Shown here in pieces: positions 46,201 through 58,469 of a stretch of DNA of 64,000 nt (within the stretch, counting starts at the first letter, position 1; every line of letters begins with the position of its first letter). The translations under genes and the position numbers were made by a program. The stretch comes from Ascidia mentula (Eukaryota > Chordata > Ascidiacea > Phlebobranchia > Ascidiidae). The stretch covers positions 8,437,001-8,501,000 of the forward strand of contig OX387205.1 in the NCBI GenBank assembly GCA_947561715.1, in the 5' to 3' direction. Below the pieces are notes generated by a model. That model saw only the letters and a program-made list of their open reading frames with translations. It searched no databases and had not been told where the DNA came from.

Positions 46201-49058
46201 AGCGAAAATACAGAGTCTTATAAATACTTGCTAGACTATTCCTCTTTAAGCTCCCTTTCGGATTTCGGTACATCTTTTATTTGCCTTCATCTTTACTTCC
46301 TAATACCTCAGCAAACAAATAGCATTCCTTACCACACAGCACGTCATTGCGGTACGCATCAACATTACTTAGCGTGCTGACACGCCTTGGGGGCCGGTAA
46401 TGCGCCGCTCAGTGAAAACCGAACCCTCTTCTACACCCTTGCCTCGTGCATACAGTGAGCTCAGTCGTGGGTCAATGGTACTTGACTAAATCGAAGACTA
46501 CTTTGTGGAAAACGCGATCGTCTTCGTGTGCGGGTAAAGCATGAACGATCATAGATGCCAACGTACGGGACAGTATTTTGTCATTTTTTGCACAACTAAA
46601 AATTATGCTGCAGATAAAGAGCGATGGCGTCAAGACCATGGACTGATCTTCAGAGCCTGATTGTTATTGGGTGGATGCTACGTTAAGGGAGGCCAACCGC
46701 CGACAGATACCATTCTACAATGAAAATTACACGGATGAAATATTTTTCACACTTTCAGAAGCAAACTATCACAAAAGTTTTGATTCGGAAACATAAAAAG
46801 AATTATTCTCCCAGCAGTCGCACACGCAGCTCCTACTGTTTTCATGGACCTTACACTGCATCGCTTTCACACGTTTACAAACGCACCAGAAGCCTTAAAC
46901 CTGAACCGCAACGCTGTGTTGAGTTTCAATGTTTTCACTGGCTGCGCAAGTGCCCGATACTAATAGCAGTTCAAAGGAACGAATTTCAAACGACCGTGAA
47001 TCGTCACTTCGTCGGTTGTGCGACTTACGACACGCAGGAATCCGACGTTACAATGCTGTTTTCAAGGAATCCCGTTTTACAATAAATAATGCGATTTTGC
47101 TCAAAATACTTATAAGTCACGGGCAAAATCATTTTTAACGTGACACGCCTGGGGCCACAGCTATAGAGTATTATCCCCTCATTGAATTCGTATTTTTGGC
47201 GTTCAATGCTTCAATGAAAGCCACCGAGATCGTTTCCTTTTTGATATGAAAACTTCAGTGACCTACACCGTGGCGATGACCCCAGGTTTGCCACAAACAA
47301 CTTTCAATAACCCGACGAAAGTTTCTTGAAAACGTCGGGAAATTGCAGGTCGCGCGACGATTAGCATCAATGACGCCGAATACTGGAATCCGGTTCTATT
47401 CTCACGAAACGTATGCGGTCGACTGATAGAGTGCGGATAAACGACTACCCCTCGACCTGGGGTACTGCGTCAAGGTTTCCATGACAACCGGTTTGTGTGC
47501 TCTACACACTGTAGTTTGGGGTTTTTAATGGGCAAACGCTCAGCAGGTTAAAACTGCGGCTTTACTCTGGGCTTGGCTGTTTTGCAGGACGGCAAACACT
47601 TATCCTGATGACGTTTGCTCTGATGCGGAAAAGACAAAAACAACAGATAATATAAAATACTCTGAAAATAATAATACCTTAAAAATACACTCAAAAATAA
47701 GCACATTACAATATGTTTAAACTACACCTTAACAACAAATATCTTTTCTGCACTAAAATGTTACTGCAATTTCGCAATGCAGAGACTTCATTTCAGCACC
47801 TAATAGAGCCAATGAGAAGCTGATCAATCACAATGGCAGTCGAGATTGACGCCCTTTTAGCAGCGCACACGTCACGGATTGCTGGACGAACGTGATCGCG
47901 AACTTTATGCAGGTGGCGACCTTTCACTCCACTAATCTACTCCTTTGGTTTGTTTACGATGCGACAAGACGGACATAGTTGGCCGAGGTTGTAACATATT
48001 TCGTCAAAGTGGCTTTACGTATTGTTTAGGAAAGAATTAACCTCATTGATAGTGCTGCACATAAGTCTAATCATGTGGACACATAGGTCTTATCACATAT
48101 TCGTAACTTGCAAACTATTTTAAACGAAGTTACATAATTAAACTACGGAGTAGAAATGCGCAAAGCGCAAGTCTAAATACATTATACCACGCTCTTTTTC
48201 GCAACAAACATTCGTGTCCAATTTTTTTCCAGCTTTTCACTCTTCGCTAAAAACCCTCACAGCCCGGCACTCATGCTAATGGGGCAAAGGTGTAATGCCA
48301 AGTAATCCCCTCTGTGTCCAAGCCGGGCGCGTAACGCCCAGGAGAATTTGCATTAATTAGGTCCTTACAAAACGTCGAATTCCACCGCGGGATATCAATG
48401 AACAAATCTCTGTCGAATTAATCAACTATTTCTAATCTTTGTCGACAAAAACTTCATCAGTTTTACAACTATAAATTACTTACGATGGTTTGTGTTCTCT
48501 TATTTTGCGTAACGTATTTGATCAAATCGCTTTTAATAGATGCAAGCATACGTTTTATATTATTTAAATCTACAAGTTCGAGAACATATGGTAGCGGCGT
48601 AACATTGATTTTTATATCTGTTCAACGAAAGCTGACACAATTAGCGGCGTGAATTACATAGATCTGTAACAACAACTTCGATTCGTTCCAAATGCGAAAC
48701 CACCCTATTTAGTAAGAAACAGAAAAAATGGTTGAACCACAAGTTGTGTGTGATGTTATTATGGAGATATAACAAAGAAAATTGCGTTTTCTCCTTAGAT
48801 TACGACGTATTTAAAGCTTTATATATTGTTGCATCCTCTCCCAGAAACTCGACCACTAAACCACGGAGTCGGCTGAAGTACAAAAGGCAACCACCTGTCT
48901 TTCAGTGAATCACCAAATGTGGCCACAGCGCGGAGTTGTTTATCAGGGGTCGCATTTCTTTTGCGCGGATCACCGAAAACCTCTTTCACCTAAATCTAAT
49001 CACTCTCACCCGGTGCCAAAACACGTTTCGCTTCCCGGATCGCTCGCAACACCCCGTG

Positions 49059-49090
49059 TGACGTCACAAAACTGTTCTAGCGTGACGTCA
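49059..49090. promoter_or_regulatory. Paired CRE palindromes
   Basis: Two perfect TGACGTCA sites, 49059-49066 and 49083-49090, are spaced 24 bases start to start, each within a wider GTGACGTCAC palindrome. CREB/ATF proteins bind this sequence. The pair lies about 8.8 kb upstream of the NAV short-form start. Confidence 0.5.
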
Positions 49091-50147
49091 CGAACGAGCG
49101 CTTTCAGTCGATCAGATCACTTGTCTCTGGGATCAGGTTATTTTTCTTTCAGACTTGGCGGTAGATAAACAATGCGGAGTCCACTTCACGAGGGGTCCAA
49201 CCCGCGCCTTTTGCTGTGTACTTTGTGACAAGTGTCTTAGGTCTACGCGGAGGTTGATCTGTTTTCTCTGTCTTATTCGCATCCGAGCTATAATGTTGTC
49301 ACCAGATCGTCGCTTTCGAGGACCTACCGGCGAGACCCAACACGACGATATACCGATTATTTGCCACAATTGCTTGCACAACAACCAAGATTTTGCCGAA
49401 AAAAGATTTAAATAAGCATATTTGTTGCATTACCGTTATCAAGGCATTTATAAGGAACAACATATACACTTGTACAGATCGGTAAAGCCACCCAACAAAA
49501 TCGGTTTTTGTGTAGTATTACGCAATTTCTATATCCGCATCAAACAAAGGCCTCACATTTCAGAGGCAAAGCAACTCCTTTTGGAACAACAGTCTTAGCT
49601 GGGATTAGGAACCCACCAACATACTTAAGTCTACCGAGGCTGCACAATTCACGGTTATTTATCGTGCTTTTGTGTCGCACAAAGTATCGGCCGTTCGCGG
49701 ATGAGAGTGAAAGAAAGCCGTCGCGACGAATGGAGTGAATCATATCCTTGCCACGTTAATTCAGGTGCCCAACATAAAGCCAAGAGCTTTCAACTGGATA
49801 TCGAAGGGGCGGCTGTTTACGTAAGGGCACTTCAAACGACTGGTGTACAGCACTTAAGGAAGGATAAATGTTAAAACCTATTGATGTCCATTTCCTTCGC
49901 TTGCAATTGCTTTCTACTGTATACATTGTGTATTATGGATCTGCACCAGTGATTTTTAATCGGGGTTATATCTTCAGGTTTTATACGATATACTGCAATA
50001 TACTGAGTTTATACGATATACTGCATGACATCTAACTTATATTGGAAGGGAGTGCCTAAACTGTTGGTGATTTCAAAGGTAGGTGCCGACAAGGAGAAAG
50101 GTTAAGAACCACTGATGGACACCTTATGTCATTCGAAAAAAATTGCG

Positions 50148-50318
50148 ATGAATTTAAAGTTTTACCTCTATTTCATTCCCTTGCTGTTTACTTTGACACT
50201 CAACTGTGTCGCACGACCTTCAAAACATTTCCGCGAGGGAGCTTATAATCCCGATATGCGACGAGTGACGTCTTCCGCGACAGTCAGTCGAACACAACAA
50301 TCTTTCAAACAGCTTTAA
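50148..50318 (+). CDS. Possible small secreted peptide precursor (56 aa)
   Basis: An ORF of 56 residues begins MNLKFYLYFIPLLFTLTLNC, a typical signal peptide with a basic start, a long hydrophobic core and small residues before a likely cut near VA-RPSKHF. The remainder is short and basic with one dibasic site (RR after AYNPDM). No family is recognised. An upstream in-frame ATG at 50115 would spoil the signal peptide position, so 50148 was preferred. It may be a chance ORF or the first exon of a spliced gene: a GTGACG donor-like site follows the RR codons. Confidence 0.25.
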   Translation: MNLKFYLYFIPLLFTLTLNCVARPSKHFREGAYNPDMRRVTSSATVSRTQQSFKQL

Positions 50319-53300
50319 CGCTTCGTGTCCACACAAGCGACGCGTCTAAATAAACTCCATCGAATATTACCACAACGCGGATAAACAGGCGATTTAATAT
50401 CCCCGCAAGCTGCGCGACAGTTTTTTTCAAGGCCTACGTTATCACTTGTTATTTTCAAGGCACTTCTATACGTTTGAGATGTTTCACAATGAAACTAAAA
50501 AAAACAAAAAAATACACTCTTTGTGAGACATATTGCTGCAATTCTACTTTATTTTTACCAACAAAATCTGCTATACTTTATCACATAAGGTTTGGAACAA
50601 GATACATAAAACATTTTTTTAATATTGTGCCAGTAAAACAATTTCAGTTTAAGATTTTCCGTCTGCTCAAATATTTATACTATCGAATGTTGACAAAGGT
50701 GGCACTGAGAACATATATTTAACATTGGCAAACAAGTTGATAATATATGACCAAACTCAATATCTGCACACTCAACTTTCGTTGCAAACAATAGGGCCAT
50801 TGTTGTGTAACAATATGCCCTGAAACGTCCATTAAAACTCTTGCTGGGTGAAGTGTATGCACAAGCTGCTAACGTCGATAACATATTATACCTAACAAAC
50901 AATGGCAGCCGTGTTTTGCACGACTACCTTGTTACAAACCAACCGCTACCAAAATTTAATCTCTTACAAGCGGTGCAACAGAAAACTTTGCAAATTTACA
51001 ACAAGTGTGCAAGCCCTTTGTTGCAAAAATACACGCATTTGAATTGGGAACAATGGTCGTTAATCCTTCACTACGTCACCTGAACTGCAAATCCTGGCAA
51101 CAGGGCACGGCGTAATCCAATAGCAACGCTGTGTCACAAGACGGATGTGCCAGTTTTTGTGCCGCGGCCCCTTAACACGCAAGCGCAACGGCGTAATGGC
51201 AAACATACATTATCGCGACCCAGCGCGGCGGGAAATAAAGAAGAGGCTATTTCCTAAATCTCGCGTCTGAAATCGACGCTCCGATGAACGTAAACAGTGA
51301 AAAGGTAATAACTTTCTCCCCAATTTTCGGGCACCTAGGCACATTTTGACCCACAGTGGTCTTAATCATTGGCGCGTAAAGCCTGTTTTCATGTGTTTGA
51401 AGGCGGATAAAATGCCGTCTCTGACAAGCTTAAATTACAGACCTCTGCGGAAAATAGGCTATTACATCTGCCTGTGAAGCATCATTAAAATATACAGTGT
51501 CAATACACAACTGTGAATCGCTTTGTAATCCAACCGTACAACCTTTTGCAGCAAGTTGTTTGACAAGAAGCATGAAATTATTAGAAATTGCGATTAAAGT
51601 AAACTGTTTCACATGGCCTTTCTGAAATCTTTTAAAACTGTATCCAACTTTACGCAAATTTGCGTAAATCAATGCGAGTTTGTTATTAACCAAAGCATTT
51701 TGTCCATTCATGTTTTAGATTTGTTGTTAAAAGTTTCGTGCGCTGAACTGTTCCCTTATAAAATGCACAGTTTAGAGTTAAATTATCCTTTTTTTGCAAT
51801 ACATGTCACAATTTCTGCATCTGTCACTAATTAACACCTGTAAAAAAGTATGCAAAATAAATTTGCTACTCAACAACCAAAAAATCTTGACTTCTGCATG
51901 TCGTACAAAACAACTTCCTTCTTACAACCATGGAGCTACAAATTGGGTCAATTTGCCCTCTGCTCAATTGCACACCAACCTCCAGCAGCAAACAACTATA
52001 TCCAGACCGGCGTAACAATATGGAAGTAGCTCACAGTGATCCAACTCCATCGCACTGCTGGTTAGCTTTGTTTTGAGAGTAGTAAAACTGTCGTTTCATG
52101 CGCAGAAGTAAACAAACGCGCATCTAATAATGCGTCTATGCGCTCATAATGACCGCCTTGTGTGGAGCTCCACGTCGTCGGGAGTGATTCTCTGATTTTC
52201 TGTGGAGCAACTAACAGGAAAGAAGGTGCAATTGCCGGGTCGCAGGGCACTGGATTGCAGCTGCATTGTCATTAATGAAAAAGGCACGCGTTTGACGGTT
52301 CATTGCGATAAACCAAGCTGATGCATCCAACCTTTTGCAACGACTATCACACAAAAAACAGCACGATAACAATTTGTTGCCACTAAATCAAAGTGTGTAT
52401 GCCAAACAATTGTCGTGATTTTTACCCGTAAGTCGCGAAAATAATACCATCAGCAAATTAATGAGACAGAAATCTTCGCGGATATTTTAATATAAATTCC
52501 CCGTCACGCCGCACCGATGATCCGTAGAATTTTCGCCTTTGTTAGGCGACGAACTGCGGTGTACGCAAACAACAGTGCTATCCATCAGTTGGCTCGTGAT
52601 TTTTAAACAACCACGCACTGTGTTTGTGTGCTACACAGAGATACGACAAGAGAACATGTGTTAATCCGACCTCTGCATGCACGAATTTACTGAAATCATC
52701 GTGTGAAATTTCCCGAAATAGGACAGGACGGTCCCACACCTTTTTGCACACGTTTGCTCGTTGAAAAGAAAGCAGCTTCTACATTATTTGGTAAAAAATC
52801 ATCATGAAAGTTTTGGGGGTAGTTAAAATGTAAAACACGCCAACTATTCAGTAAGACTCAAGAAATTCAAACAGGGCAAATGATTAGTGTTAACAAGATC
52901 TTTAAATTCAAAAAACAGAAACATTAGTTTCGTCTGGTGGAAATGACATCATCAGTTTCTTTTTTAAAAGAATTACATAACAAACAAAAACAAATTCCGC
53001 AAAGATTACAATTAAATTACAAAGTCAAAAAAGTTACACATTTACTGCTTTTATTTTGCAATTACACACTTGATTTCAGTTCGCAAGGGAGTGGTTTCAG
53101 TTAGAATGGAACGATTAGTTCTTGTGGGAAATTCAATCTCTACCCGTCGTTAAAACGTCACGATTTGTTTCGCGCGGTAAAGAAATTAGGCGCCGGCGTC
53201 CCATCACCCGTACGTCGGCTGGCTGTCGGCCGTCTGCTGACCCCCGAGTAAACAATGGGCGTGTTCCGGGTGATTAATTTAACAGGCAATTAACAACGAA

Positions 53301-54955
53301 AATAAAAAAAAAACTTTTTCTTACTCGTGATGTTATAGATAAATACCTATGTCGTGCACACAGTACCTAAATATTATACGAAGGAATTTCTAATGAATTG
53401 CAGTGGCAATTTCACCCAGAAGAACGTTTCTGACACAAACAGCGTAACTCGGTTAACTGTAAATGAGAACAAACTATCTCATTGCAGGTTGTAATGCATT
53501 GATTCATTTTCAACTGATGCCCCAAAACAACATATTGAACTGTTTGAGAAAAGCACACGAAATACAGCTTAGTCTGATTTAATGTTTCGTACTTTTGCAA
53601 AACGCTAGGTCATAAAAATAAACAGTCCAGCTTGACAAAAAAAAAGGACTGTCAATAATCTTCCCCTTTGCCAACCAACAATAAACATAGCTGTATATCA
53701 ACAGTTTCTCAAATCTTCGCAAATAATCACAAAAGCGAATGACTAATGACCGCAAAAGTAAACCGAGCCAAAAATTGTCACCTCAAGATCCCAACGAACT
53801 TCATGGCTCGCACGCAACACTTCACGATTCCCGCCCGTCGATCATGCAATACCCACGCTATGAACACAATACAACTTTCACACGCAAAGCATTCCTCTTG
53901 CGATGTGCTGTTGCCTTTAGGATTACCGTCCAGCCGCCCGTTTGCTCTAGTTACTGTGTCAGCCTGTGAAAGCACAAACATCTGTAAATCCGCGTCGGCA
54001 CGCATCCAAACATGGGTGTGAAGGAAGGGGGTTGAGTTGTAATCCTTGATGGTGCTTCACTTAAGATTTTTATGTCACAGACTTGCTGGGTGTTTTGGAG
54101 TGATTGATGTTACGCGCTGTGTGTGCTCGGTTTAGCCTGTCAACTTATTCCATTTTTTACCTCAATTTCTCTTTGGAGTGATCTGATTATTGAAGTTGCT
54201 GGCGCTTTAATGCAAAAATTTCAACGAAAAGTTTCGAACTTTGTGTTTTGGGTGGGCGAGTTTTAAGTGCAATTGTTCGTTAATAACAAGAGCAAATAAC
54301 GTTGCGGTTAAAAAACTAAATCTTCTTTTGAAAACTAAACATTAAAAAATCTGCTTAGGTGATTTACAAACAACAAGTTGCCTTCCTGGTGTCTAGAACG
54401 TTACACCACCTGGAAAAGGATATTTTTTACCTCCACTTGTCTCAAAACTGTTCGAAAAGAACTTACTCTAACTTTTCATGATATTCATTATGAACTTCCC
54501 ATTTCATGACAAAAATTTAACCATAAGCGAAACAAATGGCAATAGCAATACCACGCAAAATTGTCTTCTGATACTACATACTTATCAACTCAAAAACCTT
54601 TCATATTTAATCGACAGACGACAGTACCAAATTTAATTGAGAAAACTTCGTAAAACTTTTCCATCCAAGCGACACGTGTGTCAGCCCATGTGCAAACAAC
54701 GACGGGGGATAATATTTAATCTACGTTGCTTGAGAAAAAACAGAGTCGGTTGATTCATTGTTCTCGTCGCGGGACAGGTGTGCGTTCGCCACTAGGGGGT
54801 TGTTCTATCTGACAGGTTGATCTTCGATATTATTAAAGCAAATCTTTGCTGATTGTGATTGATTTTCTCCACGCGTGTGCTTTAGCACATTGTATACGAT
54901 ATGACGCTCCTAACTGCAGGTTATCAAAATGATTGAACTAGCAGAAACGGTGTTA

Positions 54956-54977
54956 TGTATATGTATATATACATACA
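54956..54977. repeat. AT-rich palindromic microsatellite
   Basis: A short tract of alternating TATG/TATA words forms a near-perfect palindrome (tatgtatatatacata core). It is low complexity and of no assigned role. Confidence 0.5.
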
Positions 54978-57333
54978 TTGTAAAATTAAAAATAATACAA
55001 ATGTCGGCAATTGTTTTGATTTTAGGTTGTTGCAATAAACGAGTTGCTAGTTGGAAGTAGAAATTCGTGGCATATTGAGCGATGCGTAAATTGCAAAAAA
55101 ATATGTTATTATCCCAGAAATTAGGCTCAAACTAAATCCTCAAGCATTTGCAAACTAATCATCAGGCGTCAAACCAAAACTTGTCCATGGTCTGAGTCTA
55201 ACGCAGCAATGATTCCTACACTCACACGAACTAGCAATGCGAACCAAAGAGGGCCTCACACCCCTTGGTAACAACCCAGAGAGCAAACCACAACTAAACA
55301 CACGACCTGTTCCAACGACTAATCCTTGCTTTCTCACGTGATCATGTGATCGATGTTCGCTTTGGTTCCCTTTGCCACCCTGAGAGGTAATCCACATAAT
55401 GGCTATTGGATCTTTTAACGTCTCACCACGCGCAAATAGCAACTCGACCAGAGTAACTCGTTGAAGCAACAAAGGCGGGCAGTTACTCCCCGATTCCGTG
55501 AGGGCAGTTCGCGCGCTTTCGTTGAATAGTAATCGAACACTGGCTGACATGTGTCATGGAAGCTAACGTTTGCGCTTCGCGAAGCCTAATGGTTGTTTGT
55601 TAACGGTAACCGGAGAATTTTACGCGATTGCTGCAAGATTGTTTTGTACTGACTCAACTTGCTAGTCCATATAACTTACTTCGTAACCACCAAGATTGCC
55701 ATAGCACTAATTGCTGGACCTAAAGCAAAATACAAAGACGTGATTTTGGCCAATAGTTTTATTGTTAAGGCAATTGCGTTTAAAATTTTGTTACTAGTTC
55801 GGCCAAATTCACTGTTTTTAGCTTTCTGGTTACATGAAAACTTTCGCGTACTCCAGGAGTGCCAGCATGTGAAAAACAATTCGACCTTCGCAAACAACAG
55901 CGAAAATCGCACAACAAATAATTATCTATTAAAAATAATTGTGTCCTTTTTAGTTCAAATTCATATGTAAAGTTTTGCTTCATTTCTAAACTCTGGTAAA
56001 AGCTACTGCTGACATTTCTCACTCAAGTACGCAATATTTCTTACTTATTTTTACCTAACAATAAATTCAAGCACAACTGTTCGCCCTTAACAACTTTGCT
56101 GTCAGTCTAACGTCAATTTTATTGACGGCAAAGTAATTTCGGGGCGGTTTCGTGCTGCAAATTTGCTTGGGCCTATCTACGTAAAGTTCAAAGCATGTAG
56201 CACAGGTAAAGAAAATCATCTTAAGCTTATAAGACCTGATTCTGTTGTTCTGTGTGTTTCTACTGTAAAGTTTAGGAAACACCTTTAGGTTTTAAACCTC
56301 TCTAACTCCGAATTTCAAACACTTCTTTCGAACGAGAAAGTCAATACAATCCATAACCTCGCTTAAAAAGTTTTTGAACTCTAACGGCACTTTACCGTGC
56401 AAGTTTTACACCCAAGTGGCCTCGAACTCTTCGATTATAATTAAATTTTCATCGGTAATTGGCTACGTTGCATTAAAATCAATGGGTAGAGCTCTTTCAG
56501 TGCGAATTATAGAAACGTCATTCTGATTAGAATAGTTTTAAATGCCAAATTTGACAACAACTTTAAAACAGCAAGTGCTAAACAATTTTCTATAATTTGC
56601 ATGTCGTTGTTTTGTTTATCTGGCAAGAAAAACCGCTTTTAAACAAAACATGGGTAAGTCAACCAGATTGAGATAAACCACTTCACAGCCCACACAGATA
56701 TTCGGAATATTTGGGAACCAGTCTGTGTTACATCCAACCGCATTAATCTGTAGCTGCCACCAGCAGCTTGGTGATGGACGGCAGGCGTTTGCGACGTACT
56801 GCGTCAAGCTGTTATCGATAAGTAAGTGACAAGAATTCCGGCCTAGAGGTTTGATTGAAAAGCCAGATTACTAATTGGATAAGAATATTTAAGGTTGGCA
56901 TAGAGCAGAGGAGTGGCGTTCATTCTAAGAACAGAGAAACAATACGTTTTTATCGCATGTTTTTCTGGCATTTGTCAACGCCTGATACCTTGATCCTTGT
57001 TCTGACTTAAAGTTAAAATGCAAACCTAGAGAAAAAAAACATGCTTTACATCACTACAGACATTACACTTAATTGTTACGTCATTATTCCAATAAAGGAC
57101 TCGCATTCATTAGTTTTGCATCCAAAAATAGAACAAAAATCATTCATACAATTGACATTCTCACAATTCTTTGCTACGCCTTACGCACAATGTGATCGAA
57201 CAGCTTCTAATCCATCACTTACATTTGTCAATTAGGCATTTACGGATTATTGAATCTCGAATTCACGAGGCGATAGGATCGGTGTCGCCAGCCAGCTGAC
57301 AACCATTCTTTCCTTGGCGTCGTTAAACTGTCA

Positions 57334-57493
57334 ACCTTTTAACGGGATGAGCTCCATGTAATATCTACGTAATTGGTTATGCATTAAATACAACATACGA
57401 CTGACAAATAACATCGTTGTAGTTTTGTGGAATAACATTGGGAATATTCAGCCACAAACTGAGCCTCGTTCTCAATTTCATGAACTTTTGACG
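57334..57493 (+). repeat. Direct repeat, copy 1
   Basis: This segment of about 160 bases matches 59128-59293 in the same orientation over nearly its whole length, with small indels. Shared words include cgactgacaaataacatcgt and cctcgttctcaattt. It lies about 1 kb beyond the 3' end of the olfactomedin gene. It may be a dispersed repeat or part of a segmental duplication; no terminal repeats or target duplication are obvious. Confidence 0.8.
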
Positions 57494-58469
57494 TGTCAAG
57501 ATGTGCGGTTCCGCATCAACGCGCATCTAATGGTATCTGATATTGCATTTCCTCAGCGAAGGTTGATTCCTTTCAGAGAAAGTGCATCGACTCTTATTTG
57601 ACGTCTGCACCTTTGTTGGCGAATCTGTGGGAACTGTTGGCGGGTGTGGGAACTCGACAGACAATGCCGTCGAATGGTATAAATATCTTGTTTGTGTGTT
57701 GGTGTCTGTTGTTTTATTCAGTTTGCACAGAGTGCTTTGCGACGATTTCGGCCGATCAGTAAGCTACTTGCACAAGTGATCTTCCGTTTCTGCTTTAACA
57801 GCTACTATTTTCTCAGTCATATTTAAGCAATCACTTGGCATTTGTTTTTGTTAGGTCATGTTATGTGTTTGATACTATTGGCCATGTTTTGCTTTCAACA
57901 ATGTTTGGGTTCGAGCCATTTATTACAACACAAAACAACCAATATCAAGTAACTACAAAGGCGAAATAGCATGCTGAAAGTTTTTACTCAGTAAAACACC
58001 TTTCGTCACCAAGCACGATCACAACTTGCTAAAAACAACAAGAACAATACTCAATGAACTGAAAAAAGCTAATACAGAGAGACGACCAAAGGCAGCACAA
58101 CAATTAACAGAAATTGAAAGTCAAATCCACTAGACATTTGCTGAAGTATGTAATGATGTTGTTTAGATTTCTTTCCGTGTTATGTGTATGTTAAGTGATT
58201 CTTATCGCAATTTTGCAGAATATACAAAAACTTGCAAATGTTTTTCATTCAGTTGCATCGGAATAGATCTTGGATCCAAGGGCAGTGAGAAGAAACATAG
58301 CAAATAAAACGAGTTGCACAAAAACGCAGCAATGCGAAGAAAACGCCGGAGCGTCAAAACATCCCTCAAATATTCGTAAACTAGACAGCGTTTTCTTTTC
58401 TTTCTCTCCAAGCTTCGCCTCGCATCTGAAAGTTGCCAGCAACGACAACATCAGCTCCCTGTCGCCACC

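Larger units (their letters stand above)
40279..58469. other. 18-kb stretch without recognised conserved genes
   Basis: A 3' splice site at 40367-40368 (minus strand) suggests a 5'-UTR exon of NAV starting at 40366. Beyond that I find no exon with a known domain on either strand. ORFs of 100-131 codons exist (minus 42101-42454, plus 46720-47085, minus 55155-55550), but none has a recognisable motif or splice partner. Other items are listed separately: two CRE palindromes at 49059-49090, a small secreted-type ORF at 50148-50318 and a duplicated segment at 57334. A 16-base A run lies at 46129-46144. Its position upstream of a NAV gene makes it a candidate for NAV regulatory DNA and distal 5' exons. 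Confidence 0.4.

Noticed and set aside
46720..47085. 121-codon plus ORF
   Set aside because: Basic, Cys-containing translation without a family match; isolated.
55155..55550. 131-codon minus ORF
   Set aside because: Longest ORF of the gene-poor block, but the translation has no recognisable motif and no splice partners; kept as unassigned.
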